NCBI RefSeq assembly: GCF_002999335.1
Contig: NW_020312752.1
Span: 186,001-250,000, forward strand
Direction: 5' to 3'
DNA length: 64,000 bases
Source: Cyclospora cayetanensis
Lineage: Eukaryota; Apicomplexa; Conoidasida; Eucoccidiorida; Eimeriidae
This document shows positions 23,317 through 35,205 of this stretch, one piece after another. Position 1 is the first letter of the stretch. Each line of letters starts with the position of its first letter. The translations under genes were made by a program, and so were the position numbers. Under the pieces are notes generated by a model that worked only from the letters and a program-made list of their open reading frames with translations, searched no databases and was not told the origin of the DNA.

Positions 23317-23936
23317 TTTTTTTGTTTGGTGTTATAAAACATTTTGCATCATTATGTATGGCTGCATTCCATCAGCCCTTGCGAATCAATGCATTACTTC
23401 GGGGCTTTCGACCAGGCGCGGAAAGAAAAGTTTGTACGTTAATTACACTTAAGGAGGTGATTATAGTGATGAAACAGCAACCAAACACATGCTTTAGGAG
23501 CACGATTGTTGCGCCTACTGGCCCAAGAAGGAAAAGCGGGCGGCGCTGAAGCCTTCCGTTCCACACGGCCCGGTATGCGGATTCATACTGATAAAAGGCA
23601 TGAATGGTCTCTACTTGGTTTTAAATTGTATCGTATATCCCCGCTTCAGGTCGAGCCAATCACTGGAGCCATTGTACACCCTACTCTGTTGTAGGGGCAG
23701 AAAAAAATCAAGGTCTTTGTATCCCTTCTACTAGGTTGGAGAGTAGAGAATTTTGCGTTCAACTGTAACAGACAGGACATTAAAAGTCACATCAATTTCC
23801 AGCCAAGTTAGATCTACAGCAGAAAAAGTGCAAAATAAAAAGGCACACGCTACATGGACGACCTACGGTGTAGGCAGCATCGGTATCCCACACAACAACA
23901 TGAGCAGTTGACCTGTTTGCTGTCTGACTTCTCGCT

Positions 23937-26900
23937 CTATCTCTTTGAAAGTCCTCCCTTTGCTGCCTTTTTAGAGGCTGCCTCTGCCTTTTTTCTTTCC
24001 CTCTCCAAAAGTTCCTGTTTTGCCTTCCTCGCAGCCTCGATGTTTCTTACGAACGAAGCCACTTGCTTGAAGAATTCGTCGGGTTTCACTTTCTTCATGT
24101 CTTTTTCGGGGTAACCCAAGTACCGCACCGCTACGTTAAAGTCTTCCATTGACTGAAACAAACAAGAGGAAAGGGGGCGAAAATGCCAAAGAGTTTAGAC
24201 ATGGGAAAGTCTCTCAGGGGCATGGGTGACTACAAGAAAAGCAAGGAACAATCCGCCTTAGTTTGTGCACCCTCCGGATTATAGTAATACAAAGATTGTT
24301 ACAATGCAGCATTTCTCGTGAGCAAATGCTTTAATAGTAGAGGGATCATGGTTATGTGAGTAATCTAGTTCCTTTACTCTTGGCATCTCGCTTTTACCTC
24401 CTTGAGGAATCTTTCGAGTTCTGTGACCTTTGGAAGCGCCTCTTCGACGAATTCGTCCATAATCGTCGCTAATGGATCTTTGTCTCCCAGCACTCCTGAA
24501 GCTTCATTTCCTTTTCTGGCGGCTTCCACCGTATTCTTAACCTTTGCAACGCCTAATTGATGAGAAGAGATAAACACCGATAAGCAACAGGCTCATAAAG
24601 GATCTGATAAAAATAAACGACATGTATGTATTCAGATGCTGAAAGATGAAGGCCAGACAGCGTATTGGCACTGTATCAAAGTACCCAGGTTAGCAGCGGA
24701 GAAGTCAGTAAGTACGGTAGTTTGATTATACCAGCAGACAAGAAAAGAAGACGCTTTTCGTCGGTGGAGCAACCAGTTACATGAATAATCTTCAGATGGT
24801 GCTCTTCATACTCGCAGATAATAGTCATACGACAAAATTAACAGAGCTAACAATAAAGCCATTTATTGAAAAGCAATACAGATATAGAATAAAAGCGAAA
24901 CGTCGTTGACAAGCAGCAATGAAAATGCCAACAAAACATTCAGCTATGTACATGTCCTGCTTGCCTTGTTTAAGTGCCACTATTTTCCCCTCTATTGCTC
25001 CAACGTCTACTTTCTGCCCCTTTTCGCATATCTTTAACTCGTTATAGATGTCCAAAATGCTCGGATTTTGTTCCCAAATCACCTGAGGGAAGCATTGCAA
25101 CAGGCATGAAATTATGGGCAACAGGATAAAATGTGAGTACAGCCGCATGAATGTAAAAACACCACCAGGCACAATACTGTACAGGCATGAATACTTTTAT
25201 ACCTGCACCTATAGAAGTTTGTATACTCCGAAAAGGAATGTTGTCCCTTTGAATGTGTGAGGACTGTTTACGCTATTGAACACTTCGGATATGAGGCTTG
25301 GATTATGATTGCTCACATCACAGAGGTATTGTAGGAGCGTCCTTATTGGTTTTGTTGTCGATCTGACTTCGGTGAGCTTCGCTAGTGTAGTGGGCTTGAA
25401 GCCGTCAGCGTTACCCCTCTGCGGGTCTCCTTCATTCAGCATATTTCCGAGCTCCAGAACGGCAAAGAGTATGCTTTTGAGGTTTTTGCATGACCTTACA
25501 GCGTCACAAGACTCAGACAATGCAGAAACAGGGTTGTAAGCGTCCTTGTAGTTCTCTGCAAAGTTTAGGGCGAAGAGATGGGCGTCCAGGCGCTGCCTCA
25601 TTAGGGGAATGCCCATCATAGCAGCAACAAACTGCTCGGGACGATCCACCAGCTTCAAGTCTCCACCTTAGAAGCAGAGATATGCAAAGCCACAGACGAG
25701 AGAGATCGAGAGGTGGCAAAATGTCAGCCCGATGCTCAAGGACACAGCTGGGGGCAAAGGGGAAAAAGCGAGATAGGAAGATATTCACGACTACGAGAAG
25801 AAAGTTACAACAAGGAAAATGAGTGCACACGTAGAGGAAGGCAGGAGAAGGCAAGATTACATTAGGGGCATAAGAATCCACTAGAAAACACGATGAGCTC
25901 CAAAACCAATGGAAGGAAAACCCGCATACAAAAGGTAAAGGGTAGGCTAAGATATGGACAGGAGCATAACCCACGGGGCAGAAAATTACACGGCGATACG
26001 AGCTGGTCGGCACGACACAAATAAAGCGAAAGCGATACGCCAAAGATAACAGGGTAATACGAGAAGGCAGAGGCAGCCAGGTGCAGCCAGTCGAGTTGGA
26101 AAAACCGAATGGGAGATGGATGGTGGTGAGGCTACACCAGAGAGGCGCATTAGAGTGGACAGAAGGGGGGAAGGTTGCACACCTCCAGTTCAAGGGAAGC
26201 GAGAATGAAAAAGCCAACTATGAAAGCGGCAACAAGCAGTGGCACCGAGCTTTTTGCTCCATGAAGGAAAGTAGTCAGGCTGTGTGTATGATAGGGATGC
26301 CAAGCCCACCGGAGCTGATATATTCCTTCATTACGGCTGTCTCTTCCGGAGTTGGCACGAAGTTCAGGAGACTCTCTGTCGCTTCTACCGTCAGGATCTG
26401 CGGAGCCCACAGCTCGCAAAATGGAAGGCATGCGTATCACGGCCCTAAGCCCCAGACGCATTAACGTCTTGAAGAACAAGACAGAAGATACGCAGGGAGA
26501 GAGGGATGGGGGGAAGGGGGCAGCGCGGCATCAAGGGATAGGAATGCACTGCGGCTCAATGTATGGAAGTAAATTGAGACAGACAGACAGACAGATATAC
26601 ATACATACAGACATACATACAGACAGACAGACAGACCGACAGACAAACAGACAGATAAACAGCCAGAAAGACAGACAGAAAGAAAGACAGACACAAACAG
26701 ACACAAATACACAGACGGACAGGCATATATATCGGCATGGATACACAGCTAGGGGTGGGTGCAGAATGGAGAAAAAGGCAGGAAAATGGAGGAGCTTTTG
26801 CGGTGTGATTCAGAAGCAATGGACGGAAGCGCATGGCGTGAGTCGAGCCTAAAGAGAAGAAGGTTGCCGTTGGGGTCGCCACAAAAGAGACTGCCACTTG

Positions 26901-29900
26901 CACGCTTCCACCACGAAACCACGAATTGTGTGTCTACCCGAATCTGCCAGTTTGCGCGGGTACCTTGGGGCTTAGATCTATAATGGCCTCCCTGAGCTCT
27001 TGATACGAGTAGTTGCTGAATTTCGCAAGGGCGATGTTCATGTTGTACGCCCTCTTAGAATCAGGCAGTAGCTGGAGGACCTGTAGCAGCCACGTCAAGT
27101 GTGAGGCATACAGAGAGCAATAACCAGCTTGGCCTTTAAGTTGGACTTCACAAAAGCGCTTGCTACAAATTCTCTCTCTATCTCTGTCGTTTGCGTTATT
27201 CGCAAGCGCTGTAGAATCTGATCCCCCTCTGCGGCAGCAACTCTGAACTCCTCCGTCCTACAGCAGCCTCGAGCCGAGCCGATGACGTGCAGGGCTTCGA
27301 AAAGTGCCTACTTTGGGCTTCTTGACTTCTGTCTTCGCCTTCGGTGCAAGCTTGGCGAACGTCTCCTCCACGTCTTCCTTTTTGACGTGGAAAGCTTCTC
27401 TTTTCTGAAAATCCAAGGAACCATGACAGTTTGCCGCTGGGGGGGTTGCGAGGCCCCTCCAGGATTTCGTAAGACTTTGTGTCACTTCCCCATACAGCGC
27501 AAGAGAGAGGTCCTTGTGATCAGAAACCAGAGTAGTAAGCTCTTCAAAACGGAAAAAAAGGAGCTTTCGTTTTCCAAGAACGCACCTGGAAGAGGGTTCC
27601 CTGAACATCGTCTGCAAATAGGGGATCCCAGAAGAAACGCTTGGTCTTTCCTTCATCTTTTTTCCCGATCTTCAGTCCCCCCGCCTTCTTCGCGCCAGGG
27701 CCCTTCTTGCCTGCCCCGAAAATTCACGCATGCACCTCATAGTCAAGAGCCGTTTTTGGCGCTCTCCTGTGCATGCGGCTTCGCGCGGCTCCACTGCTGG
27801 TGGTGGTGGCGTTGGGGGCTTTGCATGCGCCTCCCACAATTAGCGGTGCTGATCGTGCAGCAGGAGAGACTTCTACACTGCCCTTAGCGGTGCTGATCGT
27901 GCGGCAGGAGAGACTCCTACACTGCCCTTAGCGGTGCTGATCGTGCGGCAGAAGAGACTTCTACACTGCCCTTAGCGATGCTGATCGTGCAGCAAGAGAG
28001 ACTCCTACACTGCCCTTAACGATGTTGATCGTGCAGCAGGAGAGACTCCTACACAGCCCTTAGCGGTGCTGATCGTGCAGCAGCAACAAAAGGAAAGCGC
28101 AGCCGCACGCGAAGCCACGCTAAGGCGACCACACGCTTACCAGGAGGAGGCTTCGGGGGCCCCTTGCCTCCGCCAGGCCCTTTTCCTGGGGGCCCCGCCT
28201 TGGGGGGCCCCTTCTTGGGAGCTTCCTTCTTCGCTTCCTCCTTTGGCTTCGCTTTCTGCAGTCGACAAGCAGCAGCAAGCGCGCTACAGAGGCCTCTTAC
28301 TGGCTGCAGTAGCGGATGCAACGCCGAAAACAGCCGCGACAAAGACAGCTGGAACCTACCGCTTCCGGCTCTTTTGCAGCAGAGGCCTGGCTCGAAGCAG
28401 ATGACACCAACACACAGGCAGAGAGAGAGACATACATACACGTACGCACAGAGACACACATACACATACACACAAAGACATACATACACATACGCACAGA
28501 GAGACACATATAGATACACAAAAACACACATACAAACACACAGACACACATTCAGACACACACACAAATACACATACACACACAAATACACATACACACA
28601 CAAATACACATACACACACAAATACACATACACACACAAATACACACATACACACACAGACACACAAACAATGCACACTCGAAGTCACAAGCTGATACAT
28701 TCAAACTCTTGGGCCTTGATGATCCGAAGTACCGCACACTTGATACACCCACTGTGGCTGAGAGCGCGTCACTGCTAACTCGAAGCCTTCAACCGTAGGG
28801 CTCTGCGCCTTTATCCCTAAGCTGCATGTACCTTGGCAAGAACGGCAGCCAGACTAGCCAAGTCTGTTGATCCCACGTTGGTGGATGCACCCCACCCGAT
28901 GCCTTCAGCAGACTTCATAAGACCAAACTTGGCAAGGCCCTGACGCATGCGCAGGCAGACACCGAAGCCAACAAGGCGTAGACGCGCCAACGCAGAGGAG
29001 CGTGCCTTTACGGGCTTGAGCGTGGCAGGAGGCGTCGCGTCTTGCAGAAACAGAGCGAGCCAAAACGCTTGGTCTGCCTTCTCCCTCCTTTCCCCCGTGC
29101 AAAGCCCCCCTTCCCGTCAAAAAATGCGCTTTGCTCTCCCCATACGGCGTCGAGTAGTCTCCCACCCACCTGGCCAGAAAGCCAATCCTTGAGGGGAGGG
29201 GGGGCCTTTTCTTCCTCCCGCTGCCTTGCCGTCAGTCCCAGCTTGCGGGCTGCTAAGACGGAGAGAGAAGCTTGTGCGAGCGAAAACGAAGAAAGATCCT
29301 GCCACGCCAAGTACCCACAGCCACGCTGCACCCTCTGCCTCTAGGAGCTTCCTTTCGACGCGCGCCGCAAAGCGCCGCTTCGCATCCAACTCCCCCTTCA
29401 GAACGGATGTTTCCCCACCCCTCGCTCCCCCTTTTTCATGCATGCACGCTTGCCACGAACTTAGGGCCCGCAAGCAAGGCTCTAGAGAGGCAGATCATGC
29501 TGCACGCATGCATGCTGTATGCGTCCTACGTGCATGCAGCATGCCCAGGAAAAGGCAAGAATCGACGCGGGCTTAACGCGAAGCTCTCACCACCTGCCAA
29601 GGCAGCGTACAGACTTCCTTGTTGTCGGCGTCCAACAAAACAACCACAGGGATTGATCCCACTTCAGGAACGATTTCTGTGCCAGCCCTGCACTTTTTTA
29701 TCTGAAGACACAGTCGTTTCGAACCCCCAGTCCAGGAGGCCAAACGCCAGATCCTCCTGCTCCGTCTGAGCTTGCTCGTGAGCTCACGCGAGCCGCGGAA
29801 CGCAGTGTGACTTCCTGCTTTCGCAACGCACTGACTGACTCTTCGCTCCCTAAGTCTAAAGGCAAACCCTCACCTTCGAGAGCAGCGACGTGCTGATGGG

Positions 29901-31777
29901 ACGCGCACACTTGGGGATGGTTGCAATGGTCCCCTTGGGAGTCAAAAACATATGGCCAGGCTTCTAAAGGCAAGCGCCACACAGCAGACACCACACAGAA
30001 CGCAACGCTTCAATGCCTCCGACTGGACCCCATCGCAAGCCCCCCCCGACTCTTCATGCCCTTTTAAGCGGCTTTTTACGGATTTTTCAATGTCTTCAGG
30101 GGATTTGACGCGCGTGCCCTTCTCTCCAATCACGATTTTATGCACAGCCTTCGGCGCAGCAGCCTTGGCAGCCGTGCCTCCTGGAGGCGTCTCTTTCGAG
30201 GCTCCCGCACCGAGCCCCTCTTTGGGGGGCCCCTCTTTAGGGGGCCCTTCCTTGGGAGCCTCCTTAGAAGGGCTTTGAGGAGCTTCCTTAGCAGGTTCCT
30301 TGGAAAGAGCTTCTTTGGGCGCTTGCTTGACAGCCTCTTTAGGAGCCTCTTTAGGGGGTTCTGTCTTCGCAGCAGCAGGAACGTCTTTGGAAACTTCCTT
30401 TGGAGGCCCCTTGGGAGGCGCCGGAGGCACCGACGGCGCTTTCGCTGGCAAGGAGGGAGCCTTAGGGGCCTCCTTAGGAGGAGGAGGAGCAGCAGCAGCG
30501 TCTTTAGGAGGAGGAGGAGCAGCAGCAGCAGCATCCTTTGGAGGAGGAGCTGCAGCAGCAGCAGCATCCTTTGGAGGAGGAGCTGCAGCAGCACCTTTAG
30601 GAGGAGGAGGAGCAGCAGCAGCAGCGTCCTTTGGAGGAGGAGCTGCAGCAGCAGCAGCATCCTTTGGAGGAGGAGCAGCAGCAGAAGCATCCTTTGGAGG
30701 AGGAGCAGCAGCAGCAGCAGCACCTTTAGGAGGAGGAGGAGCAGCAGAAGCGTCCTTTGGAGGAGGAGCAGCAGCAGCGTCCTTAGGAGGAGCAGCAGCA
30801 GCAGCAGCGTCCTTAGAGGCCCCTGGTGCTTTCCCCTTATCTGTTGGAGGCGCAGGAGGCGAGGATTTTTTCAATATTCCTTGCTTCAGCTGAACTGTGC
30901 CTGTGGAGGGTCCTAGTACATCTTCGTCCTTAGGTGCCGCCAGTGGCTGGGGTGCTGTCCACCCAGCTGCAGCGCCTCCTGCCTTTTTCTTGGGGATGCC
31001 TCCTTTGGGGCCTTTAGGAGGCAGCGCATGCAGAGCGACGCGCATGAAGAGCCCGTCTCGCTGCTGCTGCTGCTGCTGCTGCTTCTCATGGGCGTCAGTA
31101 GTGTCGGAATCCGCACAAGAGGATCTCGGAGCGTCGAGTTCAGGAGGAGAGGATTCAAGGGAAGAAAGGCGCAGCGGCAGGCTGCTATTACTGGAACTGG
31201 GGGTATGTCGCCGCTGATTCGGAGACGACGATATCCAAGGCAGCCTTTGCACGAAGGTGCCTCTGCTGCTGCCGTTGCTGCTGCTGCTGCTGCTGCTGCT
31301 GTTGCTGCTGCTATCTTCCACTGGATGCGGGTCCAAAGGCTCCAAGAAGCCCTCAAGTGCGGGGGGAATGTGAATCCTCTCGAAGGCTCCTGGAGGCCCC
31401 TCGTCTGCGGCGCTTGATGCGAGAGTGTGTTTCTCTGGAATAGAGGCGCCATCTTTTCGAGGCTTTCGAATGAGATTGCGGAGGCTTTCAAGGTAGGAGC
31501 ACCTTCTTTTTGCGGCGAGTAGAGGGACTGCCAGCTGGGGATGTTGCTGGAGTGCAGGGCATATGTGCAGCGACTCCTGGTGTTGCTTAAGGCTCTGCTG
31601 CTCAGAGGACGCGTCTTGAGGAGGCAGGTGCGTCAGTCCACGAGACTTCAGGAGCAGATGGCATCCTGCTCGTTCACCAAAACTCCTGACACTGCTGCCC
31701 CTCTGTTCACTGTGGCCGCTGCAGGAGGCTGCAGGGGCCCCTGGCGGTTCCGCTATAGGGGCCCCCTTCCCCCCCAT
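23937..31777 (-). CDS. FRM1: Formin, FH1-like and FH2 region (3' part of a probable FRM1-type gene)
   Basis: Formins nucleate and elongate actin filaments; apicomplexan formins drive gliding and invasion. FH2 exons from high to low: 27710-27586, 27404-27312, 27080-26964, 26397-26310, 25666-25317, 25082-24965, 24552-24398, 24152-23937 (TAG). All phases close. Recognisable FH2 elements are the lasso Trp (KRFFWDPLFADDVQGTLFQ), DSKRAYNMNIALAKF with the key Ile, NFVPTPEETAVMKEY, VDRPEQFVAAMMGIPLMRQ, LELGNMLNEG and KLTEVRSTTKPIRTLLQYL with the key Lys, then a charged helical end. Upstream exons 28255-28141 (GPP/KPPP, a short FH1), 28939-28832, 29692-29594 and 29933-29874 are also in phase. A large exon (about 30080 to 31777 or less) carries many KDAAAAAPPP-type units. 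One intron (25082-24965 exon donor) appears to be GC-AG. The start is unsettled: 31777 is an ATG, but joining to the TPR exons further up is more likely. Confidence 0.85.
26577..26720. repeat. GACA/ATAC tetranucleotide array in a formin intron
   Basis: Imperfect AGAC and ATAC units lie inside the intron between the FH2 exons ending at 26964 and starting at 26397. Long open frames across it are repeat artefacts. Confidence 0.8.
27840..28083. repeat. 44-bp minisatellite in a formin intron
   Basis: Five consecutive 44-bp units and a partial sixth, each beginning TTAGCGGTGCTGATCGTGC and ending near CTACACTGCCC. They differ by a few substitutions. The array lies in the intron between the FH1 exon (ends 28141) and the first FH2 exon (starts 27710). 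Confidence 0.85.
28418..28668. repeat. CA-rich simple repeat (ACACATAC / ACACAAAT units)
   Basis: A low-complexity array in the intron between formin exons 28939-28832 and 28255-28141. It includes several near-perfect 16-bp copies around 28560-28640. Confidence 0.8.
30480..30800 (-). repeat. Coding repeat: KDAAAA(A)PPP units of the formin
   Basis: On the minus strand about a dozen units of Lys-Asp/Gly-Ala(3-6)-Pro(2-4) follow one another in frame, and more degenerate PPKEAPKEA units continue to about 30190. This is an Ala/Pro/Lys-rich extension ahead of the short FH1 and could bind profilin or SH3-like partners. That role is inferred from composition only. Confidence 0.75.
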
Positions 31778-34266
31778 TGCACGGGTTCATTCCCCGGAGA
31801 GGCGCCTTAGGGGACGTCTCTGCACCGGATCGAGGGGTTGAAGGCTGCAGCACCAGCACCAGTGGTCTGCAGGGGTCCCTCCGCAGGGTGGAGGGTTTCC
31901 CAAGGAGCCTTGCGTGGAAGACTCGTGAGCAGCGCTTCTGCACGTCGAGATCTTAAGGCATGCGCCGCTGAAAGTCGCGCTGGGAGGGCGAAGCGCGAGG
32001 AAACCAAGGAAAAGGAAGGCGCAGAAAGGCCGGTGCGGTGGAGGCTGACAAACGGCTTGTTCCTCTTGCAAGCGCGCTGGGAAAAGCCCGCATGGTGACA
32101 GAAAAAAGAGCGAAAGGTGCTACGGAGAAAGGCCTTGAAATGGAGGACGAAAAAAGCTGCCTCTTGCCACCACTGCAGAGACGACAAGCGCCAGTGGTGG
32201 TACCCCCTGAGGTCAAAGCGTCTGGTCTCAATGCCTCTACTACTGCCCTGCACACGCACCACTATTGACGCAGCGCCTGCAGCAGAACCTCTTTTGGAAG
32301 AAATGCCGTTTAAACAAAAGAACTAATAAAAGGGCCTTCTGCTTGGCCTTCTCTGGGGAGAGTTTCCCTCCACACACAAACAGAGGGTAGGGGTGGTCTT
32401 CAGTCCACCGACTGCTGCGTCCTCAGGGGGCGCTCCTCTGCATAAAAGGCGCTTCCTGGAGGAACAGGGGGTTTGTTTTCAGTGTCTTCGGCGCATTAGA
32501 CTCATGGGGAAATCCACGTAGAAGCGAAAGCACGATCCAGTTAGCCTAACAGGGATCTTTCTGGGCTTCTCGAGGGTGCGCGGATCTGCGCCACTCTGCC
32601 GGTGGTCATGTTCTGTTTCGGCCGATGCTACTCTGTGAAACAATCATCAAACACAAAGTAGCAAGCATAAGCACCTTCAAGCTCTCACAGGCGTTCCCCT
32701 GCCCCTCTGGAAGGGCCCCTCACAGACTTTTAGCTCCGCCGATGTGGCGGCTGCCTTTGCCCATGCCTCCCCCCTCGCTATGTAGCACAAACTTCCACGG
32801 CGAGTGAGCCTGCTGTTTCTTAGGGACAGTGCGCCTGTTGCTCTGCGCTTCGAGGGCGTCTGCATGTGCTCTTGCCGCCGGAGGGTGTCTAGAGAGGCCC
32901 CGTTTTGCAAAGGATCCGCCGAACCAATCAATCGCACACAGAAAAGGGAAGCCAAACGCATGCACTGCCGTGCATTTTCCCGCATTCCGTGTCCTTTCAG
33001 AGAAATAATCTTCGAGGCTGCAGAGGCAGGACCTCCGAAGCTCCTTTTAGACCACCCAGAGCCAATAGAGGATTTGATCTTCTCACATAATACAGGAATC
33101 GCAGGGGCACAGAAGGTGCTTCTGGCAGTCTGAAATACATTAGGTCTGCCTGCTTGAGCACTACTTAGCGGTGGATTGGTGGGACTGGCTGCTCCCTGTA
33201 CGGGTGGTTAGTGGCATCTTTTTCAAGACTGCAGACTTTGCGAGCCAGTGCTCTGAATTTTGTACAAAGTGCAGCGGAATGCGGGATTCGCGCCTGCGAG
33301 TTGTTTGGTGCTCTCTCGCCGCAAGCAATCCAGGCACATGCGGACTGAAGGCAGGCAGCGGGGCAAGGAACTCTTCGTACAGGGATACCTTTAGCTATCT
33401 CTTTAGCGTGTACTAGACTACGGGCAGACACAGTATGTGCCTCCCTCTCCCCTTAGAGAAAAATACAAGAGGGGTTGTGCGACGAGAAATTCACTACGGA
33501 GGCAATACAAAACTGGACTAGAGGGCGTTTTGCAGTCTGTCGAGGCTGAAGCGGGTGTGAGAGGGCGCAGGAAAGAGGTACTACTAAGCTGAAGGGCCTG
33601 AACGAGTGCATGCCTCTTTAGCTGCATGCCTGGCCGTTTTTTCGTCTTGACACTTCACCGGCAGCCCAATTGGCTTCCTCAGTTGCATGGGTGCATTAGA
33701 ATCGTGCATCCTCGCTGGATGCGCGGGGGAACTCCGTGGAAGGAAGCCTGCTCTAAAGCGCCTCCAGGAGCTTTCCTCGCAGGCTAAAAGGATCAATTGT
33801 TCTTCCTGCCCTTCCGAGCAGGTGGGAGTGGCAGATCGCTGAGAGTGCCATTCACGTGGTCTTTGTTTCCGACGGCTGTAGAGGTGTAGCAGGCGCCGCT
33901 GAGGAGTGCCTTTCAAAGGAGGGGCGTCGGAAGCTTTTCGCTGCCTTTCCCGACTTCTTCGAGAAAAGGCTTTGGGCTTAGAGCGGGATTATTCGCTTTA
34001 GCGTTTAAGAAGCGATAAGGTGCAAAAGCAGTTCGGCGCTTTTTGGAAAGCCAATGCTGCAAACCATACACATACCTGCGAGAAGGCGCTGCACCGCCTT
34101 TAGCAGCAGTCTTCTCGCAGGCGTCCCCCTTCGCAGCCGTGCAAAAAAGCCGCGATTTCTCCCGCAAAAACGAGGAGGGAACCCCTCGAAGTGCTCCCCT
34201 GGGCTCCCTGTGACACCGAAATCTCCCTCCTAGCCTCCCAGCTATTCCTTCCAATGCGATCTACGA
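31778..34266 (-). other. Unresolved block inside the formin locus
   Basis: This lies between the formin exon starting at or before 31777 and the large exon ending by 34267. Two stretches look possibly coding on the minus strand: one ending at a GTATGT donor near 34078 (KGDACEKTAAKGGAAPSR) and one near 33600-33700 (LRKPIGLPVKCQDEKTARHA). Whether these bridge the two halves of one formin gene, or the block separates two genes, cannot be settled by eye. A transcript spanning it would decide. Confidence 0.35.
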
Positions 34267-35162
34267 CTACCAGCACTCGTCGGAGCCGCTCTCGCTGCAG
34301 CCGCTAGGCGAGGAACAGGCGAAAATCGGCCTGCTACGGAGAGAACTTCTGGAGCAGGAACCTCTCCGAGGAGCACGTCGCTTCCATCCCGAGGCTGCAT
34401 CTGGAGGGCGCAAGAAAGTCTGGCGGGGTGACGGAGGAAAACGAATTGCAGGAGAAGTAGTGAGGCTTGGAGGGTTGCTGCACACGTCACTAAGCTCAAC
34501 CTCAATCGACTCGGCTGAAGAGAGGCCCCCCCCCTGGTCCGTCTCTGCTCCCGCTTCGCGGTACGAATTCTCGCCTTCGGAAAGGTGCTCCACAATCATG
34601 GAACCTAGCTGCCGCAACTCGCCATAGGCAGCCACTCCGCTTTCCTTGCCGCTGCTGCTGTGATCTTTTGCTGCCTCCGCAATCTCAACGACTGCTGTGC
34701 GTCTTTCTTCTGGCTCTTCAGGCGCGCGAAGTTCAGCCTCTGCACCTTCGACTTCGCTGGCGATGTCTGCGTCCAGAAAAGCTCCTAAGGAGGGAGCTGC
34801 TGCCGCTTCTGCCACGAGGGGTTCCCCACACTTTGTCTGTATCGTGAACTGTTCCCCTGGTGTGCGTTGAGCCCGCTCCCCTGGAAACGATACCAAGGGA
34901 AAGCCTCCTCCTCCCCGAGAAGCACCGCTGCCAGTAGTGGGCGCCTTGCGGAGAGACACCTCAGGCCCCTCTTCTGCGCTGGATGCGCTGCTGATGGTGA
35001 AGTCACTGCTGTAGCTGCTATCGCTGCTATTGCTGCTATCGCTGCTGTTGCTGCTGTTGCTTCGACTCGGCCTAAGGGTCGCTAGGGGTCCTCTTCGTCT
35101 GGTGCTGCTGTCGTTGCATCTGGAGACGCCACACCTGGGAGTCTTGCGTTGCGTGCCCTTTC

Positions 35163-35205
<43 letters not shown>

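Noticed and set aside
25513..26217. 234-codon minus-strand ORF rich in Phe, Leu, Cys and Pro
   Set aside because: It overlaps the FH2 exon 25666-25317 in another frame and otherwise covers intron sequence; it has no conserved features.
27120..27270. Minus-strand stretch EFRVAAAEGDQILQRLRITQ, which looks like an FH2 exon
   Set aside because: The exons on either side (27404-27312 and 27080-26964) join directly in phase and already give the continuous FH2 linker and knob; including this stretch would break the domain. It could still be an alternative exon.
28049..28778. ORFs of about 200 codons on both strands with His/Thr/Tyr or Val/Cys repeats
   Set aside because: They cross the ACACAT simple repeat of a formin intron, and only the FH1 exon at 28255-28141 within them is coding.
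30140..30916. Plus-strand 258- and 197-codon ORFs rich in Arg/Ser or Gly/Ala
   Set aside because: They are shadows of the KDAAAAPPP coding repeat on the minus strand.
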